A DNA stretch of 64,000 bases from Thermoproteota archaeon (GCA_027491945.1 JAOZFZ010000008.1:1-64000); one strand, 5' to 3'; positions 22,599-31,721 are shown, counted from the stretch's first letter. Notes: generated by a model not told the origin, from the letters alone. A program made the numbers and translations.

Positions 22599-23558
22599 CT
22601 ACTTTGCGGCTCCTGTCAGCCGGAGTAGCTTTTCCCATTCTCTGTCAACTTCACGCTGTATAGCTGAGATTGTCTCTTCATCCCTTTCTGGGTAGAATAG
22701 GTGTTTAAATCTGCCTTGAGGTTTTAGGAATTCCTCAATGGATAGTTTTTTAGATGGATTAAGGGCTATGGTCTTGCTCGGTGGGGAAAGTTTATAGTTT
22801 TCACCGTCGTATTCCCAGAGCGGGAAGTAACATGTTTGAACAGCGAGCCTCATAAGCTCTATTCCCATGCTTGTCTCTGGCACCCTCCATCCCCTAGGAC
22901 AAGTTGAGAGTGCGTGTATGAATGCCGGGCCTTCAGCTTCTGCAGCTCTCCTCACTTTAAGCGCAAGGTCAGTCCAGTAGGCCGGAGAGGCCGTAGCAAC
23001 ATATTTTATCTGCTTGTGCGCCGCCACTATATGCGCTATTGGCTTCTTCCACTGCACCTTCCCCTTTATCTTACGGCCAACTGGGCTTGTAGTTGTCCAA
23101 GCACAGGTTGGAGTCCCCCCTGAACGCTGTATACCTGTATTCATGTAGGCCTCGTTATCATATAAGATATAGATAAAGTTGTGACCCCTCTCTATCGCTC
23201 CGCTGAGAGCTTGAAAACCTATGTCATAGGTAGCGCCATCTCCAGCAAAGACAACAACCTTGACATCCTTTTTGAAAATACCCTTTCTCCTTAAGGCCTT
23301 CACCGCAGACTCAATCCCACTGGCAGTGGCAGCAGCGTTTTCAAACGCGCTATGTATCCACGGTATCTTCCAAGCAGTATACGGAAAGATTGTGGTTGCA
23401 ACTTCAAGACATCCTGTTGAGACGGTAACTATTGGTGGCTCATCAAGAGCCATGAAAGCTTGCCTGACAATGATTGGCGCAACACAACCACTACACAGTC
23501 TATGGCCAGGTGAGAGCCAACTTTCCTGAAGAGCAAGCTCTTTGAGATTTAGCTTCAT
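22599..23558 (-). CDS. porB: Pyruvate:ferredoxin oxidoreductase, beta subunit
   Basis: A 319-aa TPP-binding subunit: GHRLCSGCVAPIIVRQAF, VSTGCLEVATTIFPYTAWKI, GDGATYDIGFQALSGAIERG and YDNEAYMNTGIQRSGGTPTCAW, with the GDG...N TPP motif and the Cys cluster ligands C22 and C25. It decarboxylates pyruvate with PorA and passes electrons to an iron-sulfur cluster. It is 1 nt downstream of porA. The order C-D-A-B matches many archaea. A related 2-oxoacid substrate cannot be excluded. Confidence 0.95.
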   Translation of the reverse strand: MKLNLKELALQESWLSPGHRLCSGCVAPIIVRQAFMALDEPPIVTVSTGCLEVATTIFPYTAWKIPWIHSAFENAAATASGIESAVKALRRKGIFKKDVKVVVFAGDGATYDIGFQALSGAIERGHNFIYILYDNEAYMNTGIQRSGGTPTCAWTTTSPVGRKIKGKVQWKKPIAHIVAAHKQIKYVATASPAYWTDLALKVRRAAEAEGPAFIHALSTCPRGWRVPETSMGIELMRLAVQTCYFPLWEYDGENYKLSPPSKTIALNPSKKLSIEEFLKPQGRFKHLFYPERDEETISAIQREVDREWEKLLRLTGAAK

Positions 23559-23559
23559 G

Positions 23560-24786
23560 TCACTTCCTCACCCCTATAAAACGCACAGCATCTCTAGGCG
23601 CTGGCTTACCCTTAAGCCCAGTTAACTCCTTAACCACGCTCTCTATGAGGGCGGGGGGAGTATCGCGTCCGCCAAGCCCGTAGATGTAGTCAATCATTAT
23701 TGGTTTCTCATCCTCGTCATACATTAGAGATCTAAGCTCCATAAAAACAGGTCCTCCTATCGCTCCGAAGGATAAACTCCTGTCCATCACCCCTACAACA
23801 TCGACTTCCCTTAGGATTGCTTTTAACTCGTTAGAAGGGAATGGCCTAAATGTTCTGATTCTCAGACACCCAACCGGGACCCCTTTATCCCTCAACATGT
23901 CAACCACGTACTTTGCGGTACCAGCAGTTGAACCAAGGCATACAATAAGGACGTCCGCGCCCTCAACCCTGTATGGCTCTACTAAACCATCTCCATAGCT
24001 TCTACCGGAGAGCTCAGAGTACTCCTTGTTTACTTCCTTTACCTTTGCGTAGGCGTTCCTCATGGCTTCTACCTGATGCATCTTGTGCTCGAAATAGTAA
24101 TCGTAGAGATCAAGGGGGCCAAAGGTAAGAGGAAAGTCAGGGTACAACATTAGCTTTCCCTGTCGCCCCATTACCTCTACCTTCATCGTGTCTCTTTTCT
24201 TCCCTATAAATCTCAAAACGGCTTCATCTGAAAGTACTGAAACGTTTTGAAGAGTGTGACTAATCTGGAAGCCGTCTAAAGTGACCATAACAGGCAAAAG
24301 TACGTTATGATCTTCTGCTATCTTAAAGGCTTGTATAACGGAGTCATAGGCTTCCTGGGCATCTTCCGCGTATATCTGAACCCATCCTGCATCTCTAGCC
24401 CCCATCGTATCGCTGTGATCACAGTGGATATTGATTGGTGCACTGAGGGCCCTATTAACGATAGCCATCACGATGGGAAGCCTCAAACCTGAGGCTATAT
24501 ACAGCATTTCATGCATGAGAGCGAGACCATTAGCAGCTGTTGCCGTGAAAACCCGGGCGCCTGCCGCAGATGCACCTATACATGCTGAAAGGGCACTGTG
24601 TTCACTTTCAACCGTAACGAACTCGGTATCCACTTCCCCGTCAGCAACATATTCAGCAAACCTTTCGACGATTATGGTCTGTGGGGTAATCGGATAGGCA
24701 GCTACAACGTCAACGTTGCTTTGCTTAATAGCGTATGCTACGGCTTCATCTCCGTTTAACCCTAAAACTTGCTGGGTTTCGCTCAT
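23560..24786 (-). CDS. porA: Pyruvate:ferredoxin oxidoreductase, alpha subunit
   Basis: A 408-aa catalytic subunit: NGDEAVAYAIKQSNVDVVAA, YPITPQTIIVERFAEYVADG (oxoacid and TPP pocket), and SEHSALSACIGASAAGARVF. The C-terminal half has the transketolase-like domain (FRPFPSNELKAILREVDVVG). The PITP motif and size support pyruvate oxidoreductase. It follows porD by 3 nt. Function is to oxidise pyruvate to acetyl-CoA with CO2 release and reduced ferredoxin. Confidence 0.96.
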   Translation of the reverse strand: MSETQQVLGLNGDEAVAYAIKQSNVDVVAAYPITPQTIIVERFAEYVADGEVDTEFVTVESEHSALSACIGASAAGARVFTATAANGLALMHEMLYIASGLRLPIVMAIVNRALSAPINIHCDHSDTMGARDAGWVQIYAEDAQEAYDSVIQAFKIAEDHNVLLPVMVTLDGFQISHTLQNVSVLSDEAVLRFIGKKRDTMKVEVMGRQGKLMLYPDFPLTFGPLDLYDYYFEHKMHQVEAMRNAYAKVKEVNKEYSELSGRSYGDGLVEPYRVEGADVLIVCLGSTAGTAKYVVDMLRDKGVPVGCLRIRTFRPFPSNELKAILREVDVVGVMDRSLSFGAIGGPVFMELRSLMYDEDEKPIMIDYIYGLGGRDTPPALIESVVKELTGLKGKPAPRDAVRFIGVRK

Positions 24787-24789
24787 GAT

Positions 24790-25059
24790 TCAGCCCTCCT
24801 TCACCATTTGAATGGCATTATAGGGACATTCCTTCGCGCATATGCCGCACCCCTTGCAGTAATCGTAGTTTACTTGAACTTCCTCTCCTGTCCAGATTAT
24901 GGCTACATCTGGACAGTAAACCCAACACGTCAGACATTTAACGCATTTTTCTTGATCAATCACGGGTTTAAAGGATCTCCAAGATCCGGTTTTGTATTCA
25001 GCTGCCGGTACAAACGCCACGCAGCCAATCGGCAAAGACTTCCATCCCAGCTTTTTCAT
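24790..25059 (-). CDS. porD: Pyruvate:ferredoxin oxidoreductase, delta subunit (2[4Fe-4S] ferredoxin)
   Basis: About 89 residues with two cluster motifs: CVKCLTCWVYCPDVAI and CKGCGICAKECPYNAI, each C-x2-C-x2-C-x3-C-P. It carries electrons from the catalytic core to ferredoxin. I set the start at the ATG 25059 (MKKLGWKSLPIG), with GGTGAAGGT upstream and just after the porC stop at 25064; an upstream ATG at 25086 would overlap porC by 23 nt. Confidence 0.94.
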   Translation of the reverse strand: MKKLGWKSLPIGCVAFVPAAEYKTGSWRSFKPVIDQEKCVKCLTCWVYCPDVAIIWTGEEVQVNYDYCKGCGICAKECPYNAIQMVKEG

Positions 25060-25063
25060 ACCT

Positions 25064-25624
25064 TCACCCCACCTTGACCCTTTCATAGGCAGATTTAATC
25101 AGCTCAGCATTGAGTTCTCCCACCTTCCCCTTGAATCTCTCCTTTACAACCTGTAAGATAGAACTAAGAGATACTATAGGTTTGGCCTTGATCAAGGCTC
25201 CCAGCATCGCTGTGTTAGCTATATCTCTCCCGAGCACCCTTATGGCGAGATCCGTAGCCGGGACTGTTCCCACGCGAAACGTACTTGAAATGTTTAGCTC
25301 GTTTCTAAGCTGGTCAGGCTGCTTAGGAGTATTAACAATCAAGAACCCCCCCTCTTTTAGCCCTTCTAGGACGTTTACAGCTGACATTATGGTCGAATCG
25401 AGCACAAGAACAACGTCTGGAGCATAGATGTTGCTATGAATTCTTATCTTCTCATCGGATATTCTAGTATAAGACGTTATAGGGGCGCCCATTCTTTCTG
25501 GGCCAAATTCAGGAAAGCTTTGAACTTGTTTTCCCTCACTTAGAGCTGCGAGTGCAAGAAGCTGACTTGCAGTCCAGGCTCCTTGTCCTCCACGTCCGTG
25601 AAATCGGATTTCATAGAGTCCCAT
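25064..25624 (-). CDS. porC: Pyruvate:ferredoxin oxidoreductase, gamma subunit
   Basis: The 186-aa gamma subunit starts MGLYEIRFHGRGGQGAWTAS, with the nucleotide-binding-like G-R-G-G-Q-G motif, followed by SFPEFGPERMGAPITSYTRI and 'VPATDLAIRVLGRDIANTAM'. It binds CoA near the catalytic core by family analogy. It is first in the porCDAB operon, with a TATA-like box 57 nt upstream of the ATG. Confidence 0.95.
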   Translation of the reverse strand: MGLYEIRFHGRGGQGAWTASQLLALAALSEGKQVQSFPEFGPERMGAPITSYTRISDEKIRIHSNIYAPDVVLVLDSTIMSAVNVLEGLKEGGFLIVNTPKQPDQLRNELNISSTFRVGTVPATDLAIRVLGRDIANTAMLGALIKAKPIVSLSSILQVVKERFKGKVGELNAELIKSAYERVKVG

Positions 25625-25680
25625 AATGCATCACCCGTCTTTATGGCGGCCGAAGACAAGGATATTGGTTTAGGCAAACG

Positions 25681-25690
25681 TTTTAAAAAG
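25681..25690 (-). promoter_or_regulatory. TATA-like element of porCDAB
   Basis: Minus-strand CTTTTTAAAA lies 57-66 nt before the porC ATG; it is the only A/T-rich box in the gap. Confidence 0.45.
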
Positions 25691-25759
25691 TGACTAGATG
25701 ACCTGGTAGGCACTGGTTAGGTTTCGGCAAAAGGCGAATTAATCGTCTTGAACACGATT

Positions 25760-25909
25760 CTACATTTCTAGAAAGAGATTTACCTCTTTTGCAATCTTGC
25801 ATGGCGGGTTAAGCTTATTATCAAAGTAAGGACAGATGTTACAGCATGAGGAAAAATCACTCCCACTTTTTTCGCAGATAAGAAATTCTGGACATCGTTT
25901 GCAGCACAT
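25760..25909 (-). CDS. 49-aa Cys-rich micro-protein
   Basis: A 49-residue frame starting MCCKRCPEFLICEKSG and ending VNLFLEM, with eight cysteines: C2, C3, C6, C12, C22, C23, C26 and C37. The CCxxC and CCxxC pairs suggest zinc or a metal/redox site. A GGAGAAGG ribosome-binding site precedes the ATG and a TATA-like ATTTTTAAAGAT (about 25960-25972) lies upstream. I do not recognise a family. It lies 135 nt past the porC start in the same direction, with a separate promoter. Confidence 0.62.
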   Translation of the reverse strand: MCCKRCPEFLICEKSGSDFSSCCNICPYFDNKLNPPCKIAKEVNLFLEM

Positions 25910-26027
25910 GTTAAACCTTCTCCTTTAAACTAGTATTCACACACCTGTGCTGAGCGGGTATCTTTAAAAATTTGCCTTTCGGAAAACTTTGAGCCAGAAG
26001 CTTTAAAGACGAGCAATGCTTAAGCCT

Positions 26028-26174
26028 TCACTCCTTTCTTTGCACAATAAAGATGACCTTTTCCCCCACTATTCTTGTTTTTATTTGAATGGGCATTCTG
26101 CAGCGGGGGCAGTGTTTTGAAGCTGATGGAGAAATATTAACCTTTTCATGGCACCAAGGGCATTCAACCTCCAT
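26028..26174 (-). CDS. 48-aa zinc-ribbon protein
   Basis: A 48-residue frame, MEVECPWCHEKVNISPSAS..., with two C-x2-C pairs (CPWC at 5-8, CPRC at 22-25) and a basic C-terminal beta segment. The pattern is a classic zinc ribbon. GAGGTGAGC precedes the ATG at 26174. An A/T-rich box (AATAAATATTTTTA, about 26259-26272) lies 85 nt upstream. The role is unknown; nucleic-acid or protein binding is likely. Confidence 0.62.
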   Translation of the reverse strand: MEVECPWCHEKVNISPSASKHCPRCRMPIQIKTRIVGEKVIFIVQRKE

Positions 26175-26730
26175 AAGCTCACCTCGAAACGGATAACAGC
26201 TGGATCAACCATTAGGAGGAAAACCCTCGACAGTGGTCGGACATTAGAAGACACAATAAATATTTTTATCGTCCTCCCACCCTCTTCAAGGGTCATCAAG
26301 AGGCCCTTCCGCATCATCGCGTGCACGCTAATCTTCTTTAAAGATCTCTAATAAGGATTGCCCATTACAAAAATTTTTCAAACGACATTTTTAACTTATC
26401 CTCCATAAACAGTCGGAGCTTAAAGGCCGCTTCGACGCCCTTCCTAATGCAGCAACGAAGCCAATAGGGGCATTTTAAAGCGGATAATAGGCTCTTTAAC
26501 CAGCGTCACCGTGAATATGACCATTTTTCGGGTCAACGATCAAGGTTAAGTGAGCTGGTGTTTCATGCAGCCACCGCTTTTCGAGATTTGCATCCGCTAT
26601 TTTCATCTTATAACAAACTGGTTGGAAAAGTTGAAACATTTTTCGGTAAAATTTTTTAAGTTGGACTCGCAGAATCTCCTTTTCCTTAGAGGAGCAGCAC
26701 GCATGGTATTGCCTTCAATCTGGAATGCTG

Positions 26731-26750
26731 GAAAGACGTCAAAGAACGTC
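26731..26750 (+). promoter_or_regulatory. Tandem ACGTC repeats upstream of the chaperonin TATA
   Basis: GAAAGACGTC followed by AAAGAACGTC places two ACGTC words exactly 10 nt apart, one helical turn, ending 5 nt before the TATA-like box at 26756. This position suits an activator or heat-responsive regulator. Function inferred. Confidence 0.4.
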
Positions 26751-26755
26751 ATATG

Positions 26756-26763
26756 TTAAAAAA
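26756..26763 (+). promoter_or_regulatory. TATA-like box of the chaperonin gene
   Basis: TTAAAAAA lies 66-73 nt before the TTG start at 26829; the A/T-rich box is the nearest candidate. Confidence 0.45.
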
Positions 26764-26828
26764 CGTACCTGCTGTTTTCGGTTCAGTCTTAAGGTCAATC
26801 TGGTGACAGAATCGAGGAGGTGAAGAAC

Positions 26829-28475
26829 TTGTCAACGCTAGCCGGCGCCCCTGTAATAGTTTTGAAGGAGGGAACAACAAGAGTTAGAGGTAGGGACGCG
26901 CGAAGGTCAAATATTCTAGCTGCAAAGGTGATAGGGGAAGCCATAAAAACTACTTTGGGCCCCAAGGGCATGGATAAGATGCTTGTAGACAGCCTAGGCG
27001 ACGTTGTAGTTACAAATGACGGGGCTACCATTCTCGACGAAATTGATGTAGAGCATCCAGCGGCAAAGATAATGGTGGAGCTATCGAAGACTCAGGACAA
27101 TGAAGCTGGAGATGGAACAACAACGGTTGTCATAATAGCGAGTGAACTCCTCAGCAAAGCTGAGGAACTGCTGGATAAGAATATACATCCCATAGTCATT
27201 GTGAATGGCTTTAGAAAAGCAGCGGAAAAGGCCTTAGAAACCCTCAGCGAGGTGGCAATAAAGGTAAAGAGCAATGATAAGGACACGCTAAAAAGAATAG
27301 CGATGACCGCAATGCATGGCAAGAGCACAGCTACAGAAAGAGCCTATCTTGCAGATTTAGCTGTGGACGCTGTACTCTCAGTTGCCGAGGAAAGAGAGGA
27401 AAAGCCATTTGTTGATTTAGATACAATAAAGATTGTCAAGAAGCAGGGCAAAAACCTCAGGGAGTCGGTGCTGGTTAGGGGGGTCGTACTTGACAAGGAG
27501 GTAGTCCATCCAGGAATGCCTAAACGAATAAAGGCCGCCAAGATAGCTTTGCTGAAGAGCCCACTCGAGGTGGAGAAGACGGAGTTTGACGCAGAAATAG
27601 ACATTAGAGACCCGCTGCAGATGAAGCAGTTCATCGAGGAAGAAACAAAAATGCTAAGAGACATGGTAGAGAAAATAAAGGATGTTGGAGCTAATGTTGT
27701 GTTCTGCCAGAAGGGCATAGATGACATGGCCCAACACTTTTTGGCAAAGCACAAGATCTTAGCAGTTAGAAGGGTCAGTTCAAAGGACATGGATAGGCTG
27801 GCGAAGGCGACGGGTGCCAGGATTATAACCAATGTAGATAATCTATCACCTGAGGACTTGGGACATGCAGGGCTCGTTGAGGAGAGAAAAATAGGGGAGG
27901 ACAAAATGGTCTTTATAGAAGAGTGCAAGAACCCACGTTCGATAACAATAGTTATAAGAGGAGGTACAGAGCACGTGGTAGATGAGGCTGAGAGGGCCAT
28001 TCATGACGCGCTTTTTGTGGTAAAGGACGTTGTGGAGGACGGACTAGCACTACCTGGCGGAGGAGCTGTGGAGACAGAGATAGCGTTAAGGACTAGAAAG
28101 TTTGCCGAGACGATAGGTGGGAAAGAGCAGTTAGTGGTGGCGGCGTTCGCTGATGCAATAGAGGTGATACCTAGAACACTAGCAGAGAACTCAGGGTTTG
28201 ATCCAATAGAGAAAATGGCTGCTCTAATCTCAAAGCATAAGGAGGGAAAGGTTAACGCAGGAATAGACGTTTTCAGCGGGGACCTTGTGGACATGATCGA
28301 GCAAGGGGTCATAGAGCCCCTTAGGGTTAAGAGACAGGCCATAAAGTCAGCCGTAGAGGCGGCAACAATGATTATGAGAATCGATGACATAATAGCGGCT
28401 AAAGGGCTTGAAGAAAAGCCAGGTGCTGAGGGTAAAGGCGAAGAAGAGGAAGAATCTCCTGGGTCCTTTGACTAA
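26829..28475 (+). CDS. Thermosome (group II chaperonin) subunit
   Basis: About 548 aa, an ATP-driven folding chamber subunit with lid. Motifs are [39 protein letters not shown] and the later [19 protein letters not shown]. The C terminus is a Glu-rich tail ending GSFD, without the Gly-Met repeat of some relatives. I prefer the TTG at 26829 ([12 protein letters not shown]) because GGAGGTGA lies 6 nt upstream; GTG 26820 overlaps that site. Only one chaperonin gene is in the window. Tandem ACGTC repeats stand upstream. Confidence 0.97.
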   Translation: MSTLAGAPVIVLKEGTTRVRGRDARRSNILAAKVIGEAIKTTLGPKGMDKMLVDSLGDVVVTNDGATILDEIDVEHPAAKIMVELSKTQDNEAGDGTTTVVIIASELLSKAEELLDKNIHPIVIVNGFRKAAEKALETLSEVAIKVKSNDKDTLKRIAMTAMHGKSTATERAYLADLAVDAVLSVAEEREEKPFVDLDTIKIVKKQGKNLRESVLVRGVVLDKEVVHPGMPKRIKAAKIALLKSPLEVEKTEFDAEIDIRDPLQMKQFIEEETKMLRDMVEKIKDVGANVVFCQKGIDDMAQHFLAKHKILAVRRVSSKDMDRLAKATGARIITNVDNLSPEDLGHAGLVEERKIGEDKMVFIEECKNPRSITIVIRGGTEHVVDEAERAIHDALFVVKDVVEDGLALPGGGAVETEIALRTRKFAETIGGKEQLVVAAFADAIEVIPRTLAENSGFDPIEKMAALISKHKEGKVNAGIDVFSGDLVDMIEQGVIEPLRVKRQAIKSAVEAATMIMRIDDIIAAKGLEEKPGAEGKGEEEEESPGSFD

Positions 28476-28495
28476 ATGCTGCCAAGGATGAAGTA

Positions 28496-29365
28496 ATGCA
28501 ACAACAAGCGAGAAAGAAGAGGAAAAGAAAGATAAACTGGGTTGACCTCCTAATACTTCTTTTTTTGATCCTAATTCTCGGCTGGTTCGTCTATAACCAG
28601 TTTGCAAAGGTGGTATCCCCCCATACATATCCCGGAACGAGCATTTACACAGTAATAGAGGATGTAAAAACGGCGGAAAGTGAAGGCTTCATAGTTATCG
28701 CTAAAGTAACTGGTAAATGGACCGTAAATAGCTCTGAGTTTAAAGGAGGGGGTGTGATAGCAAAAACAGCACCGGGGAGGCTGTACATAATCTATGGAGA
28801 TAGGCTTTTAACAGTTGGTGGGCCAAGCTCTTATCTTGAGGATGTAGCCGCCGATCTTATAGAGATAAGGGGAGCATCCTCATCAGTCGTGAAGTTTAAG
28901 ACGAGACTTATAAGCAGCAAAAGCATTTCTGAGGTTGTAAGCCTGCTTGAGAACGTAACCTCAACCCTTGCCGGGAGCTATGGACTAGCCTGCTATAAGT
29001 TTAGTGGTGCAATAATCCTGCGATTTGAAGAGCTAAAGGTAAACCCCTACATCTATCAGATGCTTATTGCAAAATTTGATAACGCTCCCCTTATGGGGGA
29101 GGTCTACTTTGTGATGGGAGAAGATTACATCACCGCATATGTTAAGAATTGGAGGGCTGATGAACTCATTTTCCTAGAAAGGGCGCTTGACGAGTTGAAA
29201 CTAGAGTATAGTCTTGTCTTAACTAACAGGCTGAATGTCTACATGGGGACTATAAAGCCACTGTCAACCGTAGGTGGGTATAGGGATCTGCTGGCTAATT
29301 CGGGGGCGATAAGAAACCTAATACTCACAGACCAGATAAAGATCGCTCCAACATTTCCTGTGTAG
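28496..29365 (+). CDS. Single-pass membrane protein of unknown function
   Basis: A 289-aa protein with a basic N terminus (RKKRKRK) and one transmembrane helix at ~17-38, then a large extracytoplasmic domain with Asn-x-Ser/Thr sites. I see an alpha/beta mix in the outside region and no recognised family. It starts 20 nt after the chaperonin gene and is followed by a polytopic membrane protein 26 nt later, suggesting an operon. Function unknown. Confidence 0.6.
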   Translation: MQQQARKKRKRKINWVDLLILLFLILILGWFVYNQFAKVVSPHTYPGTSIYTVIEDVKTAESEGFIVIAKVTGKWTVNSSEFKGGGVIAKTAPGRLYIIYGDRLLTVGGPSSYLEDVAADLIEIRGASSSVVKFKTRLISSKSISEVVSLLENVTSTLAGSYGLACYKFSGAIILRFEELKVNPYIYQMLIAKFDNAPLMGEVYFVMGEDYITAYVKNWRADELIFLERALDELKLEYSLVLTNRLNVYMGTIKPLSTVGGYRDLLANSGAIRNLILTDQIKIAPTFPV

Positions 29366-29391
29366 GAGATTGACCATATAAGAGAAGGAAG

Positions 29392-30750
29392 ATGAAGATG
29401 AAAAACAGCGTTGTATTAAGGGCTATCGTATGGTTTGCAGGGTGGGTTGCAGAAGAGGCTAAAGGCTCTAGGCTTCTTCGCTTTATACGGCTGCTGGTCA
29501 GAAGCATTATAATAGAGCCACTTGTAAGACTAGATTACATGTGGAGAAGATTTACGAAGCAAATAGAGGAAGCAGAGAGGCAAAGTACACTTGCAAAGTG
29601 GGTTTTCAGCCCGATTGTGTATCCTCTCTTGACGCTGGCCTTCATAGCTTTATCAAGGGTGAGTTTAAGTTGGAGGGGCATTGTGATTATATGTTGCGGG
29701 CTTATAGCCTTTGTAATGGGCTGTTTCATGGGGTTAAAGCTTTTTCCGCGAAGGAATCCATATGAAGGGCTTAACAGGGCCGTCTATCATGTTTCCATCC
29801 TTGTCTTCACAGCCTCTGCAATCACAGCCGCGTATCTGCTGTTGAGGATAGGGGGGATTCCGGCGCTACAACCACTGGTTAGAAAAGAGCTCTACAAGCA
29901 TGTTTCCGAAACATACTTCGCGTGGAGCATAATACCGGCAGCCATATACGTAATAGGATACATAGGCCAAAATAGTGAGTTAAAGACATCTCATAAGAGG
30001 GTTAAGGCAACTCTTGTGATGCTAGCATCCCTGTTTATAGCATCGCTCTTCGGCTTTAGAACAGGAATAGTAGCATCGTTTGTGGGCGGAATCTTTTGCT
30101 TGTACTTAACTGGGGTTTACAGATTAATTGACATCTCGATGTGGACATTACTCGCAACTGCGGTTTACTCAGCGGTTACCGCATGGCGCTTTGAGGCCTT
30201 CACCCCTGAGGTGTTTCTGGGGTTGATCTTCAGCAGGGCAAGCATAACCCTACATACGTATGAACTTATAGTTAGGAGAGTGGGGTTCATGGGGTGCACG
30301 AGGGGGGCTGTTCAATACGCCGCTATAACAAGTGTTATTAAATTTCTCCCTGGCCCAAGATTTGGGCCCAGAACAATTGTGACAAACATAATAGGTGGGC
30401 AAACTGGCACAACAACCACATGCTCATTATTTGGCCAGATGCTCATAGATTTTGGGATAGAAGGCGTTGTTGTTGAGCACCTCCTTCTTGGCGCTCTCTT
30501 AGGGTTGATGTATAAGAAGATCATGAGGAATAGAAGCTACCTAGCAGTTGCCACCTACTCTACCTACATGGGATATCTCGTACCGGGGATCGAAACAGGG
30601 GTCTTGGACTTCAACGTGTATGTATACCTTACCTTAACCGCTTTGCTCTTTACAGCGTCCATGATCTTAGGAGATAATGAAAGGGGCTTGGGCTTCAACC
30701 TTCCCATTCACGGTAAAATTTTTGAACAACGGATAATAATTCCCAGCTGA
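29392..30750 (+). CDS. Polytopic membrane protein, Wzy/oligosaccharide-repeat-polymerase-like
   Basis: A 452-aa protein with about ten to eleven transmembrane helices. The segment 'LFGFRTGIVASFVGGIFCLY' and the large external loop with GPRFGPRTIVTNIIGGQTGT resemble archaeal O-antigen-ligase/repeat-polymerase type proteins, which carry an Arg-rich loop that contacts lipid-linked glycans. The assignment is a fold and motif impression only. It follows the single-pass protein at 28496 and is upstream of S8e. Confidence 0.5.
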   Translation: MKMKNSVVLRAIVWFAGWVAEEAKGSRLLRFIRLLVRSIIIEPLVRLDYMWRRFTKQIEEAERQSTLAKWVFSPIVYPLLTLAFIALSRVSLSWRGIVIICCGLIAFVMGCFMGLKLFPRRNPYEGLNRAVYHVSILVFTASAITAAYLLLRIGGIPALQPLVRKELYKHVSETYFAWSIIPAAIYVIGYIGQNSELKTSHKRVKATLVMLASLFIASLFGFRTGIVASFVGGIFCLYLTGVYRLIDISMWTLLATAVYSAVTAWRFEAFTPEVFLGLIFSRASITLHTYELIVRRVGFMGCTRGAVQYAAITSVIKFLPGPRFGPRTIVTNIIGGQTGTTTTCSLFGQMLIDFGIEGVVVEHLLLGALLGLMYKKIMRNRSYLAVATYSTYMGYLVPGIETGVLDFNVYVYLTLTALLFTASMILGDNERGLGFNLPIHGKIFEQRIIIPS

Positions 30751-30771
30751 GCTGCGCTGGAGAGGAGTTAC

Positions 30772-31161
30772 ATGCCAATATACCACAGAGAGATTAGGGG
30801 GAGAACAAGGACAGGTGCTAAGGTTACGAGATACTGGAAGGTAAAGAGGAAATACCATATTGGGAGGCCTCCCGCAGAAACCAGGGTGGGAGAAAGAAGA
30901 GCCAAAAAAATCAGAACAAAGGGCGGAAACCTGAAAATGCGGCTACTTTCAGATCAAATAGTCAACCTTGCCGACCCCAACACCGGAGAGACCAAAAAGG
31001 TCAGAATAGTGGAATTCATAGATAACAAAGCAAGTAAAATACTTGCACGACGCAGGATAATCACAAAGGGAGCGCTAATAATGACAGAAGATGGCCTTGC
31101 AAGAGTTACTAGTAGACCAGGACAGAGCGGGGTAATAAATGCCGTAAAGGTCGAAGAGTAA
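30772..31161 (+). CDS. rps8e: Small ribosomal subunit protein S8e (eS8)
   Basis: A 129-aa eS8: YHREIRGRTRTGAKVTRYWK, then 'KYHIGRPPAETRVGERRAKK' and the C-terminal GLARVTSRPGQSGVINAV. Complete and normal length for archaea. It shares its stop base with the SRP19 start (TAATG overlap), so S8e-SRP19-Gar1 are coupled. Confidence 0.97.
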   Translation: MPIYHREIRGRTRTGAKVTRYWKVKRKYHIGRPPAETRVGERRAKKIRTKGGNLKMRLLSDQIVNLADPNTGETKKVRIVEFIDNKASKILARRRIITKGALIMTEDGLARVTSRPGQSGVINAVKVEE

Positions 31162-31448
31162 TGAGCTCCTCGGGGAGGAAGATTGCTATTTATCCGGCCT
31201 ATCTCGACTCAAGACGCAGTAGAAAAGAAGGTAGACGAGTGCCTCTTAGCCTTGCCGTTAAGGGGCCTACAATAGAGGAGATATACAAGGCCGCCAAGAG
31301 GCTGAAGTTAAACCCTGTAATGGAGCCTGAAGTAAAGTACCCCCGAACATGGTTTTTTGAAAGCGGAAGGGTAATGGTCTTAAAAATCGGCAGCAAGCAG
31401 AAGACGTTGAGGTTAATAGCGGAGATAATGAGGAGGAAATCCGATTAA
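31161..31448 (+). CDS. srp19: Signal recognition particle 19 kDa protein (SRP19)
   Basis: A 95-aa protein that binds SRP RNA and primes SRP54 binding. Motifs are IAIYPAYLDSRRSRKEGRRV and 'YPRTWFFESGRVMVLKI'. The start overlaps the end of S8e and the stop overlaps the start of Gar1. The SRP RNA gene is not seen in this window. Confidence 0.96.
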   Translation: MSSSGRKIAIYPAYLDSRRSRKEGRRVPLSLAVKGPTIEEIYKAAKRLKLNPVMEPEVKYPRTWFFESGRVMVLKIGSKQKTLRLIAEIMRRKSD

Positions 31449-31633
31449 TGAACAGGAAAATAATCCCCACCAAAGAGGGAATCTTGGTTCAGCTGAGGAA
31501 AGGGGAGGTACCTCCAAAACTTGGGATGATAATGATCACCGATGTGGGAGAAGGTCAAGTCGTCGATATTTTGGGACCAATAGAGCAGCCTTACGTGCTG
31601 GTGAGGCTACTAAAAAGGAAAAGTCGCATTTAA
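31448..31633 (+). CDS. gar1: H/ACA RNP protein Gar1
   Basis: A 61-aa compact beta-barrel: GMIMITDVGEGQVVDILGPI followed by QPYVLVRLLK, matching archaeal Gar1, which joins the Cbf5-L7Ae-Nop10 pseudouridylation particle. It is short but lies in the family range. It overlaps SRP19. TFB, which often follows gar1 in archaea, is absent here; a TFE-beta-like gene is next. Confidence 0.9.
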   Translation: MNRKIIPTKEGILVQLRKGEVPPKLGMIMITDVGEGQVVDILGPIEQPYVLVRLLKRKSRI

Positions 31634-31721
31634 TCTTAACTTAGGTCAGAAAAATAGCCACTTTTGAGGGTAAGGCAGGAAACTTCGACTGGCGTATAGT
31701 CCTTATGAAAGGTTAAAAAAG

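Larger units (their letters stand above)
26175..26828. other. 650-nt intergenic region before the chaperonin gene
   Basis: Apart from the promoter of the minus-strand zinc-ribbon gene and the chaperonin promoter described separately, I see no convincing coding region, tRNA or known structural RNA. Two open frames (26081-26326 minus, 26550-26759 plus) lack codon-like or family signals. An unannotated non-coding RNA is possible but unsupported. Confidence 0.4.

Noticed and set aside
26081..26326. Open frame of 81 codons on the minus strand upstream of and overlapping the 48-aa zinc ribbon
   Set aside because: It shares the bases with the zinc-ribbon frame, has no recognisable motif and no ribosome-binding site; the zinc-ribbon frame fits far better.
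26550..26759. Open frame of 69 codons before the chaperonin gene
   Set aside because: Hydrophobic-aromatic mix without family signal, no ribosome-binding site, and it covers the chaperonin promoter.
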